In this document: piece after piece, positions 28,201-36,745 of the stretch
Layout: every line of letters begins with the position of its first letter
Numbering within the stretch: position 1 is the stretch's first letter
From: Streptomyces sp. RB17
Lineage (GTDB): Bacteria; Actinomycetota; Actinomycetes; Streptomycetales; Streptomycetaceae
Direction of reading: 5' to 3'
NCBI RefSeq assembly: GCF_009604455.1
Contig: NZ_WEGL01000001.1
Span: 1,116,001 to 1,180,000, forward strand
Length of the DNA: 64,000 nucleotides
Program-made: the position numbers and the translations under genes
The notes under the pieces: model-generated
Told to the model about the DNA's origin: nothing
Database searches by the model: none
Seen by the model: only the letters and a program-made list of their open reading frames with translations

Positions 28201-28441
28201 AGCCGCGCATGGTGCGGAAGCGCGGGAAGACGTCCTTGAAGACGCGCGCCTCGATGTGGTGGGCGCCGGGCATGCCGTTGGCGGTGGGCGGGCCCTCGTA
28301 GAACACCCATTCCGGGCGGCCCTCGGACTGCTCCAGGCTCTTGGCGAAGATCTTCTGATCGCGCCAGAAGTCGAGCACGGCGTGCTCAAGAGCGGGCAGG
28401 TCGACCTGTGCGGGCACCTGGCGGTACGTCGGCGCTGTCAT
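25265..28441 (-). CDS. ileS: Isoleucine--tRNA ligase
   Basis: A 1058-residue class I synthetase charges tRNA-Ile. The HIGH-type motif is in GPPTANGMPGAHHIEARVF, and the KMSKS equivalent is DGRKMSKHLGN. The editing domain, with its paired Cys/His zinc elements (WCPRCGTG, HCWRCH), lies between. The architecture is that of the long eukaryote-like IleRS found in actinobacteria. The ATG at 28441 is preceded by GGAGG, which can be sequestered by the T-box leader. It is read against divIVA. Confidence 0.97.
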   Translation of the reverse strand: MTAPTYRQVPAQVDLPALEHAVLDFWRDQKIFAKSLEQSEGRPEWVFYEGPPTANGMPGAHHIEARVFKDVFPRFRTMRGYHVARKAGWDCHGLPVELAVEKELGFSGKQDIEAYGIAEFNAKCRESVTRHTDAFAELTTRMGYWVDLDDAYRTMDPEYVESVWWSLKEIFTKGLLVQDHRVAPWCPRCGTGLSDHELAQGYETVVDPSVYVRFPLTSGPLAGEAALLVWTTTPWTLVSNTAVAAHPEVTYVVATDGEEKLVVAKPLLAKALGEGWEATGQTFTGAEMERWTYQRPFELVEFPSVSEGTNGHSPGPAHYVVNADYVTTEDGTGLVHQSPAFGEDDLKVCRSYGLPVVNPVRPDGTFEEDVPLVGGVFFKKADEKLTEDLQQRGLLFKHVAYEHSYPHCWRCHTALLYYAQPSWYIRTTAIKDRLIQENENTNWFPETVKHGRFGDWLNNNIDWALSRNRYWGTPLPIWRCEDDHLTCVGSRAELTELTGTDQSGLDPHRPYIDDVTFACRHDGCGRTATRVPEVIDAWYDSGSMPFAQWGYPYKNKELFESRYPAQFISEAIDQTRGWFYTLMAVGTLVFDKSSYENVVCLGHILAEDGRKMSKHLGNILQPIPLMDQHGADAVRWFMAAGGSPWAARRVGHGTIQEVVRKTLLTYWNTVAFQALYARTSNWAPGAADPAPAERPLIDRWLLSELHALTGEVTEALETYDTQRAGKLLSAFVDDLSNWYVRRSRRRFWQGDKAALRTLHEVLETVTKLMAPITPFITERVWQDLVVPVTPGAPESVHLASWPEADLAAIDPELSRQMVLVRRLVELGRATRAESGVKTRQPLSRALIAASGFETLDRELHTQITEELNVSSLASLSEVGGSLVDTTAKANFRALGKRFGKRVQDVAKAIAAADAAALSLALREGTASVEVDGETVSLAPDEVIITETPREGWSVASDSGATVALDLEITEELRQAGLARDAIRLIQDARKNSGLDVADRIALRWVSTDPAVVAALAEHSELIAEEVLSTDFRQGEADDSFGEPFTDEGLSLTFRLRKA

Positions 28442-28451
28442 CTGCGAGCAT

Positions 28452-28690
28452 CCTCCAACGGACTTGCTGCCTTCCGTCGGAGGGACGAGAGCCTTCGATC
28501 CTGCCTACGCCGTGTGCGGCGCGCTCCCGCGGTACCACCCTCCTTGGCCCTCCGACGCGCCGTACGCGCCGGTGAGCCCCCTCATTGGGGTCGCGAAGCC
28601 GGTTCTACTGGCCCTCGCCCTGCGGCTACGGCTTTCTTCCGGCGGCTCCGGGGTGATCTTCACGTCGCGCTCGCCCCCGGGCTCACACCG
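28452..28690 (-). promoter_or_regulatory. T-box leader of ileS (translational type)
   Basis: On the minus strand AGGGTGGTACCGCGG (28541-28527) is the diagnostic T-box sequence that pairs with the uncharged tRNA acceptor end. A plausible Ile specifier AUC lies at 28657-28655 in a short stem I. CCTCCGACGG (28483-28474) can pair with CCGTTGGAGG (28461-28452), masking the ileS ribosome-binding site with one G-U pair. There is no T tract, so control is probably of translation initiation, as known for actinobacterial ileS T-boxes. The remaining gap to 29046 shows no gene. Confidence 0.9.
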
Positions 28691-29046
28691 TCCCCGGGTC
28701 GCTCTGGGCTGCGTACGCCGCTACTCGTCCCCATCCACGCTTTTCGCTCCGCCCAGTGTACGGCGCCGCGCCGACAGCGGCGGACCGGTTTTCCGCAGGG
28801 TGCGGCCGCCGGCCGTGTGACGGGCCGGGATGACCCGAATGGCCAGGGGCGGGCGTTCGGGTCAGGGCGGGCCGGGCCCGGCGGATTACCCGGCGGGGAG
28901 CTGGGCACAACGGATGCAGGCCCGCTGCGCGGGGGAGTGCGGGCGGGCGAATCGGGCGGTGTGCCCCGTTGCCGCGGGACTCAAGTCGATTTATCGTCCC
29001 AGCACGATTCGCGTGCAACATCACAATATGTGAAGGGGTCGCGGCC

Positions 29047-30273
29047 ATGGTGGCGAAAAGGACCGCCGTACAGCAGCCGGCGACCGGTAGGCGCGGGGGC
29101 GCGGCCGCCTCCGGCGCCGAGGCCGCCACCGGTGGCGAGGCCAAGGAATTGGACGGCAGGAAGAGGCCGACCGGGGGGAGGCGCACGCAGTCGGCCGCGA
29201 GGACGGCGATCGGTGAGCCGGCCGTGAAGGAGCCGGCCACCGGGAAGACGGCTGCCGGCAGGACGGTCGCGGCGAAGGAGCCGGCGGACCCGGCCGCGAG
29301 GAGGACCACGGCGAAGAAGACGGCCGCCGCAGAGGAGAGGGCTCCCAGGAAGTCCGTGGACAGGGCGACGACGGCTGGGAAGAAGGCGGCCGGGAAGAAG
29401 GCGGCCGCGTCTGCCGTGAGGTCGGCCGGGTCTGCCGCGAAGGCGGCCGGCAAGGAGACCGGCGCCGAGGAGGCGCCGGTCAGGAAGGCCGCTGCCAAGA
29501 AGGCCGCTGCCAAGAGGGCGTCGGCCGCCAAGAAGGCGTCGGCCGGGAAGGCGGCAGCCGAGAAGACGGTCGCCGGTGACGTGGCCGAGGCGGTCCCGAA
29601 GAAGGCGGTGGCCAAGAAGACCGGCGGTAAGAAGCCGGCGGCGAAGGGAGCGGCGCAGGAGAAGGCCGTCAAGAAGGCGGCGGCCAGCAAGACCGGCGGC
29701 GGGAAGGCGGCCGCGCTGGACGCCACGGAGGCGGCCGACACGAGCAGGGCCAAGAAAGCGGGCGCGGCGCGGGCCGCGAAGCAGACGGGAGCCACGACAG
29801 TGGTTGCGAAGAAGACTCCTGGCACGGCCACGGCGGAGACCGCCGTCCCCAAAGCGCGGGTCGCCGCGGCGGAGCCCGGCGAGCTGGCGGTCCGCCCCGG
29901 CGAGGACCCCTGGACGCCGGAAGAGGTCACCGAGGCCCGCGCCGAGCTGCTGTCCGAGGTGGAGCGGCTGCGCGCCGAGATCAGCTCCTCCGAGGCGTCC
30001 CTCGCGGGCCTGATGCGGGACTCAGGGGACGGCGCCGGAGACGACCAGGCCGACACCGGCACCAAGAACATCACGCGCGAGCACGAGCTGGCGCTCGCCG
30101 CCAACGCGCGCGAGATGCTGGTCCAGAACGAGCACGCCCTGGAGCGGCTGGACGCGGGCACCTACGGCCTGTGCGAGAACTGCGGCAACCCCATCGGCAA
30201 GGCCCGGATGCAGGCCTTCCCCAGGGCAACGCTGTGCGTCGAGTGCAAGCAGAAGCAGGAACGCCGCTCCTGA
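29047..30273 (+). CDS. DksA/TraR-type zinc-finger protein with histone-H1-like N-terminal region
   Basis: The ATG at 29047 follows AAGGGG and gives 408 residues. About 270 N-terminal residues are Ala/Lys-rich low complexity (KKAAAKK and KKAAGKK blocks), like histone H1 or bacterial DNA-binding tails. The C-terminal ~110 residues are a TraR/DksA domain: a coiled-coil segment, LDAGTYGLCENCGNPIGKAR and LCVECKQKQ, forming a C4 zinc finger. The combination suggests a nucleoid- or RNA-polymerase-associated regulator. It precedes lspA and rluD in the same direction. The exact target is not evident. Confidence 0.9.
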   Translation: MVAKRTAVQQPATGRRGGAAASGAEAATGGEAKELDGRKRPTGGRRTQSAARTAIGEPAVKEPATGKTAAGRTVAAKEPADPAARRTTAKKTAAAEERAPRKSVDRATTAGKKAAGKKAAASAVRSAGSAAKAAGKETGAEEAPVRKAAAKKAAAKRASAAKKASAGKAAAEKTVAGDVAEAVPKKAVAKKTGGKKPAAKGAAQEKAVKKAAASKTGGGKAAALDATEAADTSRAKKAGAARAAKQTGATTVVAKKTPGTATAETAVPKARVAAAEPGELAVRPGEDPWTPEEVTEARAELLSEVERLRAEISSSEASLAGLMRDSGDGAGDDQADTGTKNITREHELALAANAREMLVQNEHALERLDAGTYGLCENCGNPIGKARMQAFPRATLCVECKQKQERRS

Positions 30274-30332
30274 GTGTGCGGGGCCGTGCCGTAGTCTCGT
30301 CCTCAGTCAGGCACCTAGGTTGAGGGACTCAC

Positions 30333-30941
30333 GTGGCAGAGGCGGAGCGCATCATCGGTACGCCGGACACCCCGGACGACGGCGGCGAGCAGACGGCTGC
30401 AGCAGGAGCGCCCGCCGGCTCCGGCGCGTCCACCCCGGCCGAGACCCGGAGGGGTCGCGGGCGCCGGATCGCCCTGCTGTTCGCGGTGGCCGCGTTCGCG
30501 TACGCCCTCGACCTGATCAGCAAGCTGCTCGTGGTCGCCAAGCTGGAGGGCCATGAGCCGATCAGGCTGGTCGGGGACTGGCTGGAGCTGAACGCCACCC
30601 GCAACCCGGGTGCGGCCTTCGGCTTCGGCGCGGCCTTCACGGTCATCTTCACCCTGATCGCCGCGGCCGTGATCGTGGTGATCATGCGCCTGGCCCGCAA
30701 GCTCTACAGCTACCCCTGGGCCATCGCGCTCGGCCTGCTGCTCGGCGGCGCCCTCGGCAACCTCACCGACCGGATCTTCCGCTCGCCCGGCGTCTTCGAG
30801 GGCAAGGTCGTGGACTTCATCGCGCCCAAGGGCTTCGCCGTGTTCAACCTGGCCGACTCGGCCATCGTGTGCGGCGGCATCCTGATCGTCCTGCTGTCCT
30901 TCCGGGGCCTGGACCCGGACGGCACGGTCCACAAGGACTGA
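30333..30941 (+). CDS. lspA: Lipoprotein signal peptidase LspA
   Basis: Signal peptidase II removes lipoprotein signal peptides. The protein has 202 residues with a Gly/Ala/Thr-rich cytoplasmic N-terminal extension of about 45 residues and four membrane helices. Catalytic Asp motifs are intact: [12 protein letters not shown] with VVDFI, and [21 protein letters not shown] is also conserved. The start is GTG 30333. The end of the gene, including the stop, is tandemly duplicated (separate entry). Confidence 0.95.
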   Translation: MAEAERIIGTPDTPDDGGEQTAAAGAPAGSGASTPAETRRGRGRRIALLFAVAAFAYALDLISKLLVVAKLEGHEPIRLVGDWLELNATRNPGAAFGFGAAFTVIFTLIAAAVIVVIMRLARKLYSYPWAIALGLLLGGALGNLTDRIFRSPGVFEGKVVDFIAPKGFAVFNLADSAIVCGGILIVLLSFRGLDPDGTVHKD

Positions 30942-30963
30942 CGGCACGGTCCACAAGGACTGA
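30920..30963. repeat. Perfect 22-bp tandem duplication at the lspA stop
   Basis: The last 22 bp of lspA, including TGA, are repeated exactly once at 30942-30963. The protein is unchanged because translation stops at the first copy. It looks like a recent slippage event. Confidence 0.9.
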
Positions 30964-31024
30964 GGCCGGGACCGTCCACAGACGGTTTTCCACAGGCTCG
31001 TGCGGGCCGGTTCCCCCCGTCCGG

Positions 31025-31030
31025 CATACT
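31025..31030 (+). promoter_or_regulatory. -10 element for leaderless rluD transcript
   Basis: CATACT is followed by 6 nt and then the GTG of the pseudouridine synthase gene, with no ribosome-binding site between. Transcription would begin at or next to the start codon. Confidence 0.45.
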
Positions 31031-31036
31031 CGACGG

Positions 31037-31981
31037 GTGAGCACGATTCCCGAGATCCGAACCCTGCCCGTGCCCGACGGCCTGGAGGGCGAGCGCGTCG
31101 ACGCCGCCATCTCCCGCATGTTCGGCTTCTCCCGCACCAAGGCGGCGGAGCTGGCCGCGGCCGGCAAGGTCCAGGTCGACGGCGCCGTGGTCGGCAAGTC
31201 CGAGCGGGTGAGCGGCGGTGCCTGGCTCGAGGTCGAGATGCCGCAGGCGCCCGCGCCGGTGCAGGTGGTCGCCGAGCCTGTCGAGGGCATGGAGATCGTG
31301 CACGACGACGAGGACGTGGTCGTGATCGTCAAGCCGGTCGGCGTGGCCGCGCATCCGTCGCCGGGCTGGAGCGGCCCCACCGTCATCGGCGGTCTCGCCG
31401 CCGCCGGGTACCGGATCTCCACCTCCGGCGCCGCCGAGCGCCAGGGCATCGTGCACCGCCTGGACGTCGGCACCTCGGGCCTGATGGTGGTCGCCAAGTC
31501 GGAGCGGGCGTACACCTCGCTCAAGCGCCAGTTCAAGGAGCGCACGGTCGACAAGCGCTACCACACCCTGGTCCAGGGCCACCCGGACCCGACGAGCGGC
31601 ACGATCGACGCGCCGATCGGCCGCCACCCGAACCACGACTACAAGTGGGCGGTCACGGCCGACGGCAAGCCCTCCGTGACGCACTACGACCTCATCGAGG
31701 CGTTCCGCGCCGCCTCCCTGCTGGACGTGAAGCTGGAGACCGGCCGCACCCACCAGATCCGCGTCCACATGTCCGCCCACCGGCACCCCTGCGTCGGTGA
31801 CCTCACCTACGGCGCCGACCCCACCCTCGCCAAGCGGCTGCGCCTGACCCGCCAGTGGCTGCACGCCGTGCGCCTCGGCTTCGAGCACCCCGGGGACGGC
31901 GGGTGGGTGGAGTTCGAGAGCGCCTATCCCGAGGACCTGCAGACGGCCCTCGACCAGGTCCGTGAGGAGACGTACGCGTGA
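31037..31981 (+). CDS. RluA-family pseudouridine synthase (RluD-like)
   Basis: The protein modifies uridines in 23S rRNA. It has 314 residues from the GTG at 31037. An S4 RNA-binding domain ([20 protein letters not shown]) precedes the catalytic domain with the Asp-containing motif [16 protein letters not shown] and the conserved [13 protein letters not shown]. The upstream frame extends to 30869 but lacks family sequence, and a -10 element sits 6 nt before the GTG. The stop overlaps the next gene (GTGA). Confidence 0.94.
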   Translation: MSTIPEIRTLPVPDGLEGERVDAAISRMFGFSRTKAAELAAAGKVQVDGAVVGKSERVSGGAWLEVEMPQAPAPVQVVAEPVEGMEIVHDDEDVVVIVKPVGVAAHPSPGWSGPTVIGGLAAAGYRISTSGAAERQGIVHRLDVGTSGLMVVAKSERAYTSLKRQFKERTVDKRYHTLVQGHPDPTSGTIDAPIGRHPNHDYKWAVTADGKPSVTHYDLIEAFRAASLLDVKLETGRTHQIRVHMSAHRHPCVGDLTYGADPTLAKRLRLTRQWLHAVRLGFEHPGDGGWVEFESAYPEDLQTALDQVREETYA

Positions 31982-32445
31982 GCGCGCCGTTCGCCGTCCG
32001 GGTCGCCGAGGAGCCGGCCGACCGCGACGCCTGCTTCGCGGTCCGCAAGGAGGTCTTCGTCGCGGAGCAGGGCGTCGACGAGGCCATCGAGTACGACGCC
32101 TACGACGCGGTCGCCGTGCATGTGCTGGCGGTCCGCGAGGACGGTGTGCCGCTCGGCACCGGCCGGCTGCTGCACGGCGAGGCCGCGGCGGCGAAGACCG
32201 GTGCGGACACCTCGGTGGGCTCCCTGGGGCGGCTCGCCGTCGCCCGCGAGGCCCGTGGGCTCGGCATCGGCGTGGCCCTGGTGCGGGCCATCGAGGACGC
32301 GGCACGCGCGCGTGGCCTCACCGCGGTGGACCTGCACGCCCAGACCCACGCGCTGGGCTTCTACGAGCGGCTCGGCTACGCGGCGTACGGCCCGGAGTTC
32401 CCGGACGCCGGCATTCCCCACCGGGCGATGCGCCGCGCCCTGTAG
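31978..32445 (+). CDS. GNAT family N-acetyltransferase (ElaA-like)
   Basis: A 155-residue GNAT protein shows the ElaA-type N-terminus [16 protein letters not shown] and the acetyl-CoA binding motif [17 protein letters not shown], followed by [19 protein letters not shown]. The substrate is unknown. The start overlaps the stop of the pseudouridine synthase gene, so translation is coupled. Confidence 0.9.
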   Translation: MSAPFAVRVAEEPADRDACFAVRKEVFVAEQGVDEAIEYDAYDAVAVHVLAVREDGVPLGTGRLLHGEAAAAKTGADTSVGSLGRLAVAREARGLGIGVALVRAIEDAARARGLTAVDLHAQTHALGFYERLGYAAYGPEFPDAGIPHRAMRRAL

Positions 32446-32563
32446 GCCTTCGCGCCGGGCCCCGCAGGCCCTGCGCCGCGGCCCCGTGGCGGCGGGCGCC
32501 GCCGCCGGTCGGATGGCAGGCTTGAGGCCTGCCGTGTGATCGTCGACCCCCGGAGCGCCGTCC

Positions 32564-34150
32564 GTGGATCAGTTGGCTCTGTTGTTCGTCCTGCTGCTCG
32601 GGGCTCTGGTGAGCGTCCCGCTGGGGGATCGGTTCAGGGTGCCGGCGCCGGTGCTGATGACCCTGTTCGGCGGCGCCCTCGCGGTGGCCGACTTCGTGCC
32701 CAACGTGAACATCCCGCCCGAGCTGATCCTGCCCGGGCTGCTTCCGCCGCTGCTCTACGCCGCCGTACGGCGCACCTCCTGGCGGCAGTTCGCGGCCAAC
32801 GTCCGCCCGATCCTCCTGCTGGCCGTCGCGCTGGTGTTCGTGACGATGGCGTGTGTGGCGTTCGTCGCCAGCGCGATCGTGCCGGGGCTGCCGATCGCCG
32901 CCGCCTTCGCGCTCGGCGCGCTGATCGCCCCGCCCGACCCGGTCGCCGCGACCAGCGTCGCCGGGCAGCTCGGGCTGCCGCGCCGCCTGGTGTCGATCCT
33001 GGAGGGCGAGGGGCTCTTCAACGACGTCACCGCCATCGTGCTGTACCACGTGGCGATCGCCGCGGTCGTGAGCGGCTCGTTCTCGGCGTGGCGAGCCGGC
33101 CTGGACCTGGTGCTGTCCGCAGTCGTCGCGGTGGCCGTGGGCCTGGTGCTCGGCTGGGGCGCGAACAGGCTCATGGACCTGCTGGGCGATCCGACCCTGC
33201 AGATCGGCATGACCCTGCTGGTGCCGTACGCCTCCTACGTGCTCGCGGAGAAGCTGCACGGCTCCGGGGTGCTCGCGGTGCTCACCACGGCGCTGTTCCT
33301 CGCCGAGTACGCCACCGGCGCCGACGACGTGATGACCCGGCTGGCCGGGCACACCTTCTGGGACATCATCGACACCCTGGTCACCGGTGTGGCGTTCGGG
33401 CTCATCGGCCTCGAACTGCACAACGCCATCCGGACGGCCCAGGGCCGCTGGGGCGAGTTGCTGGGCTGGGCCGCCGCCGTCGTGGGTGTGGTGATCGTCG
33501 TACGGCTGGTGTGGCTGCTGCCCGCCACCTGGCTGACCAAGCGGCTGCACGCGCGGCGGGACTACGACGAGGAGATCCCGGTCAGCTGGCGGGAGACCGT
33601 CGTGATGTGGTGGTCCGGGATGCGCGGGGTGGCCTCGGTGGCGCTGGCGCTGGCGGTCCCGCTGAAGACCGACGACGGCTCCCCGTTCCCCGACCGCGAC
33701 GAGATCGTCTTCATCGCCTTCGGGGTCATCATCGTCACCCTGGTCCTGCAGGGGCTCACGCTGCCGTCCCTCGTGCAGTGGCTCGGGGTGCGGGCCGACT
33801 CCGAGCGGGAGCAGGAGTTCGAGAAGGAGCTGGCGGTGCGGGCCGCGAAGGCGGCCAAGCGCAGGCTGCGGGAGATCGAACAGGTGGAGGAGCTGCCCGA
33901 GGACCTGTCGGAGCAGATGCTGCGGCGCGCCTTCGACATCGGGATCCGGATCAGTCCCGACATGGGCGAGGAGGAGCGGCGGGAGGCCCAGCATCAGCGG
34001 GCCAGGCGGCTGAAGCGGGTCCGGAACATCCAGAACGAGATGCTGAGCGCGGCCCGGCACGAGGTCCTGGCGGCGCGGAGCGAGCCGGGGGCGGATCCGG
34101 AGATCGTGGACCGGGTGCTCAGACATCTCGACGTGCGCAGCCTGCGGTGA
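32564..34150 (+). CDS. Na+/H+ antiporter (CPA1, NhaP/YjcE type)
   Basis: A 528-residue cation/proton antiporter has about twelve membrane segments. The ion-binding region is ALIAPPDPVAATSV, with GEGLFNDVTAIVLY and WSGMRGVASVALALAVP, all typical of the CPA1 group. A charged cytoplasmic C-terminal tail of about 110 residues is rich in Glu/Arg and probably coiled coil. It starts with GTG at 32564, without a strong ribosome-binding site. Confidence 0.94.
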   Translation: MDQLALLFVLLLGALVSVPLGDRFRVPAPVLMTLFGGALAVADFVPNVNIPPELILPGLLPPLLYAAVRRTSWRQFAANVRPILLLAVALVFVTMACVAFVASAIVPGLPIAAAFALGALIAPPDPVAATSVAGQLGLPRRLVSILEGEGLFNDVTAIVLYHVAIAAVVSGSFSAWRAGLDLVLSAVVAVAVGLVLGWGANRLMDLLGDPTLQIGMTLLVPYASYVLAEKLHGSGVLAVLTTALFLAEYATGADDVMTRLAGHTFWDIIDTLVTGVAFGLIGLELHNAIRTAQGRWGELLGWAAAVVGVVIVVRLVWLLPATWLTKRLHARRDYDEEIPVSWRETVVMWWSGMRGVASVALALAVPLKTDDGSPFPDRDEIVFIAFGVIIVTLVLQGLTLPSLVQWLGVRADSEREQEFEKELAVRAAKAAKRRLREIEQVEELPEDLSEQMLRRAFDIGIRISPDMGEEERREAQHQRARRLKRVRNIQNEMLSAARHEVLAARSEPGADPEIVDRVLRHLDVRSLR

Positions 34151-34221
34151 TCCTCGCGGCTGGACGGCCGCTGTGGATGAACAGCCACTGTGCACGAATA
34201 GTCGTACAAACATGCCGGACC

Positions 34222-34230
34222 TGTGGATAA
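34222..34230 (-). promoter_or_regulatory. Single DnaA-box match
   Basis: TTATCCACA on the minus strand is a consensus DnaA box in the gap between the antiporter and SDR genes. A weaker relative (TGTGGATGA on the plus strand) lies about 50 bp upstream. No origin-like cluster is present. Confidence 0.2.
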
Positions 34231-34269
34231 ATCCCGGCATCGTCGGCGGTTCGCTCCTACTCTCGGATC

Positions 34270-35010
34270 ATGACTCGCAACATCGTGATCAGTGGTGGTG
34301 GTACGGGCATCGGGCTGGCGACGGCGCAGATGTTCGCGGCGGACGGCGACCGGGTGCTGTTGCTGGGGCGGCGTGCGGAGGTGCTGGAGAAGGCGGGGGT
34401 GCCCGGCTCCGTCACCTGTGCGGCGGACCTGACCCGGCCGGCGGACGTACGGCGGGTGGCCGAGTTCGTCGCCCGGGAACTCGGCACGGTCGACGTGCTC
34501 GTGCACAGCGCCGGCGGCGCCGGGGGCCAGCATCCGCCGGCCGGTGCCGACGACCCCCTGGAGCAGGTGGCCCACGCCTGGACGGACAACTTCCGGCTCA
34601 ACACCCTGACCGCCGCTCTCCTCACCGAAGCCCTGAAGGACCGGCTCGCCGAACCGGGCGGGCGGGTGCTCTTCCTGAGTTCCATCGCCGCCTACCGCGG
34701 TTCGGGCAGCGGCGCCTACGCGGCGTCCAAGGCAGCGCTGCACCCGTACGCCCACGATCTGGCCCGGCAGCTGGGACCGCACGGCATCACCGTGAACGTG
34801 GTCGCGCCCGGTTACATCGAGGACACCGAGTTCTTCGGCGCCGGCCCGGCGCCGGAGCGGCGGGCGCAGCTCATCGCCGAGACCTCGACCGGCCGCGCCG
34901 GGATACCGGGAGACGTGGCCGCGACCCTGCACTGGCTGGCCTCGCCCGCCGCCGCTCACGTCACCTCACAGATCATCCAGGTCAACGGGGGCGCGGAACG
35001 CGGCCACTGA
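34270..35010 (+). CDS. SDR family oxidoreductase
   Basis: A short-chain dehydrogenase of 246 residues. The Rossmann motif is SGGGTGIGLATAQ, and the catalytic motifs are Ser in FLSSIAA and YAASKAALH (Tyr-x3-Lys). HGITVNVVAPGYI and the C-terminal SQIIQVNGG are standard. The substrate is not recognisable. TACTCT lies 6 nt before the ATG, suggesting a leaderless transcript. The 3' end overlaps the convergent mechanosensitive channel gene by 29 bp. Confidence 0.93.
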   Translation: MTRNIVISGGGTGIGLATAQMFAADGDRVLLLGRRAEVLEKAGVPGSVTCAADLTRPADVRRVAEFVARELGTVDVLVHSAGGAGGQHPPAGADDPLEQVAHAWTDNFRLNTLTAALLTEALKDRLAEPGGRVLFLSSIAAYRGSGSGAYAASKAALHPYAHDLARQLGPHGITVNVVAPGYIEDTEFFGAGPAPERRAQLIAETSTGRAGIPGDVAATLHWLASPAAAHVTSQIIQVNGGAERGH

Positions 35011-36055
35011 CCGGGTCCGAGGGACGCGGCACCGCCTCGGAGGTGTTGACGCGGGGCAGCGCGTAGGGGTGCTCCGCCGCCAGCCAGGCGATCATCTGCT
35101 CGCGCACCGCGACCCGCACGGTCCAGATGTCGTCGGCGTCCTTCGCGGTCATCAGGGCCCGCACCTGGACGGTGTTCGGCGTGCTGTCCGTCATCACCAG
35201 GCCGTAGGCGCGGCCGTCCCAGGCGGGGCTCTCGCGCAGGATGTCGCGCAGCTTCTCGCGCATTGCCTCGACGGGCGCGGTGTGGTCGAGGTGCCAGAAG
35301 ACGGTACCGGTCATCTGCGGGGTGCCCCGCGACCAGTTCTCGAAGGGTTTGGAGGTGAAGTACGACACCGGCATGGTGATCCGCCGCTCGTCCCAGGTCC
35401 GTACCGTCAGAAAGGTCAGGGTGATCTCCTCGACCGTGCCCCACTCGCCGTCCACGACCACCGTGTCGCCGATGCGCACCATGTCGCCGAAGGCGATCTG
35501 CAGCCCGGCGAACATGTTGGACAGGGTCGACTGGGCGGCGACACCGGCCACGATGCCGAGGATGCCCGCCGAGGCCAGCAGTGAGGCGCCGGCCGCGCGC
35601 ATCGCCGGGAACGCCAGCAGCATGGCGGCGATCGCCACGACGATGACGATCGCGGACACCACCCGCATGATCAGCTCCACCTGGGTGCGGACCCTGCGCA
35701 CGCGGGCCGGATCCCGGTGTGCGCGGGCGTAGCGGCTGTAGGAGGTCTCGACGATCGCCGCGGCGATCCGGATCACCAGCCAGGCGGCGGAACCGATGAG
35801 CACCAGCGTCAGCGTCCGGCCGATGCCGGGCTGGTGCCGCTCGAGCAGCTTCGCCTGGTCGTACGACCCGCGGAGCAGGGCGGCGCACAGCACGAGCTGG
35901 TAGGGGACACGGCCGCGGCGCAGCAGCGCCCACAGCGGTGAGTCATGGTCGCGTTCGTCGGCCTTGCACAGCACCCGGTCGGTGGCCCAGCCGATGACGA
36001 GCGTGAGCAGCACCGAGCCGCCGATCACGATCACAGGACGGACTAGGTTCTCCAT
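34982..36055 (-). CDS. MscS family mechanosensitive ion channel
   Basis: A 357-residue protein has four hydrophobic segments in the N-terminal half, the last (GASLLASAGILGIVAGVAAQ) being the glycine/alanine-rich pore helix. The MscS beta domain follows: NMFAGLQIAFGDMVRIGDTV and WGTVEEITLTFLTVRTWD. It probably protects against osmotic downshock or acts as a small-conductance channel. The start is ATG 36055. Confidence 0.93.
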   Translation of the reverse strand: MENLVRPVIVIGGSVLLTLVIGWATDRVLCKADERDHDSPLWALLRRGRVPYQLVLCAALLRGSYDQAKLLERHQPGIGRTLTLVLIGSAAWLVIRIAAAIVETSYSRYARAHRDPARVRRVRTQVELIMRVVSAIVIVVAIAAMLLAFPAMRAAGASLLASAGILGIVAGVAAQSTLSNMFAGLQIAFGDMVRIGDTVVVDGEWGTVEEITLTFLTVRTWDERRITMPVSYFTSKPFENWSRGTPQMTGTVFWHLDHTAPVEAMREKLRDILRESPAWDGRAYGLVMTDSTPNTVQVRALMTAKDADDIWTVRVAVREQMIAWLAAEHPYALPRVNTSEAVPRPSDPVSGRVPRPR

Positions 36056-36159
36056 GCCTGCGCTCCTAACCGGTGCCGCGCGGCCATGAACATGCGAATT
36101 CCGCGCGTTCCTGGGCCACGGGCGCTCGGCGGTGTCGCACCGGCTGGCACCATGGCCTC

Positions 36160-36738
36160 ATGAACATCATGCTTTTTCACTCGACCTACGGCCTCAGGCC
36201 CGCGGTGCGCGAGGCCGCGGACCGACTGCGCGCGGCCGGTCACGAGGTGTGGACGCCGGACCTCTTCGAGGGGCGCACGTTCGACACCGTCGAGGAGGGC
36301 ATGGGTTTCAAGGAGTCGATCGGCAAGGAGGAGCTGCTCAAGCGAGCCGTGCTGGCGGCGGCCCCGTACTCGGACCGCGGGCTGGTGTACGCCGGGTTCT
36401 CGCTCGGCGCATCGATCGCCCAGACCCTCGCCCTCGGTGACGACAAGGCGCGCGGGCTGCTGCTTCTGCACGGCACGTCGGACATCGCGCCCACGGCGCA
36501 CGTGGACGAGCTGCCGGTGCAGCTGCATGTGGCCGAGCCGGACCCGTTCGAGACGGACGACTGGCTGACCGCCTGGTATCTGCAGATGGGCCGGGCCGGA
36601 GCCGATGTGGAGGTCTACCGGTACGCGGGTGCCGGGCACCTCTACACCGACCCCGAGTTGCCGGACTACGACCGCGAGGCCGCCGAGGCCACCTGGCGGG
36701 TGGCGCTCGGCTTCCTCGACGGCCTGCGGTCCGAGTAG
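36160..36738 (+). CDS. Dienelactone hydrolase family protein
   Basis: An alpha/beta hydrolase of 192 residues from the ATG at 36160. The nucleophile motif is GFSLGASIA, so it has Ser where classical dienelactone hydrolases carry Cys. VWTPDLFEGRTFDTVEEGM matches the family, and the catalytic-type His is in YAGAGHLYTD. CACCAT sits 6 nt before the start, consistent with leaderless transcription. It ends 7 bp from the convergent phoD stop. Confidence 0.88.
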   Translation: MNIMLFHSTYGLRPAVREAADRLRAAGHEVWTPDLFEGRTFDTVEEGMGFKESIGKEELLKRAVLAAAPYSDRGLVYAGFSLGASIAQTLALGDDKARGLLLLHGTSDIAPTAHVDELPVQLHVAEPDPFETDDWLTAWYLQMGRAGADVEVYRYAGAGHLYTDPELPDYDREAAEATWRVALGFLDGLRSE

Positions 36739-36745
36739 CCGCCGG

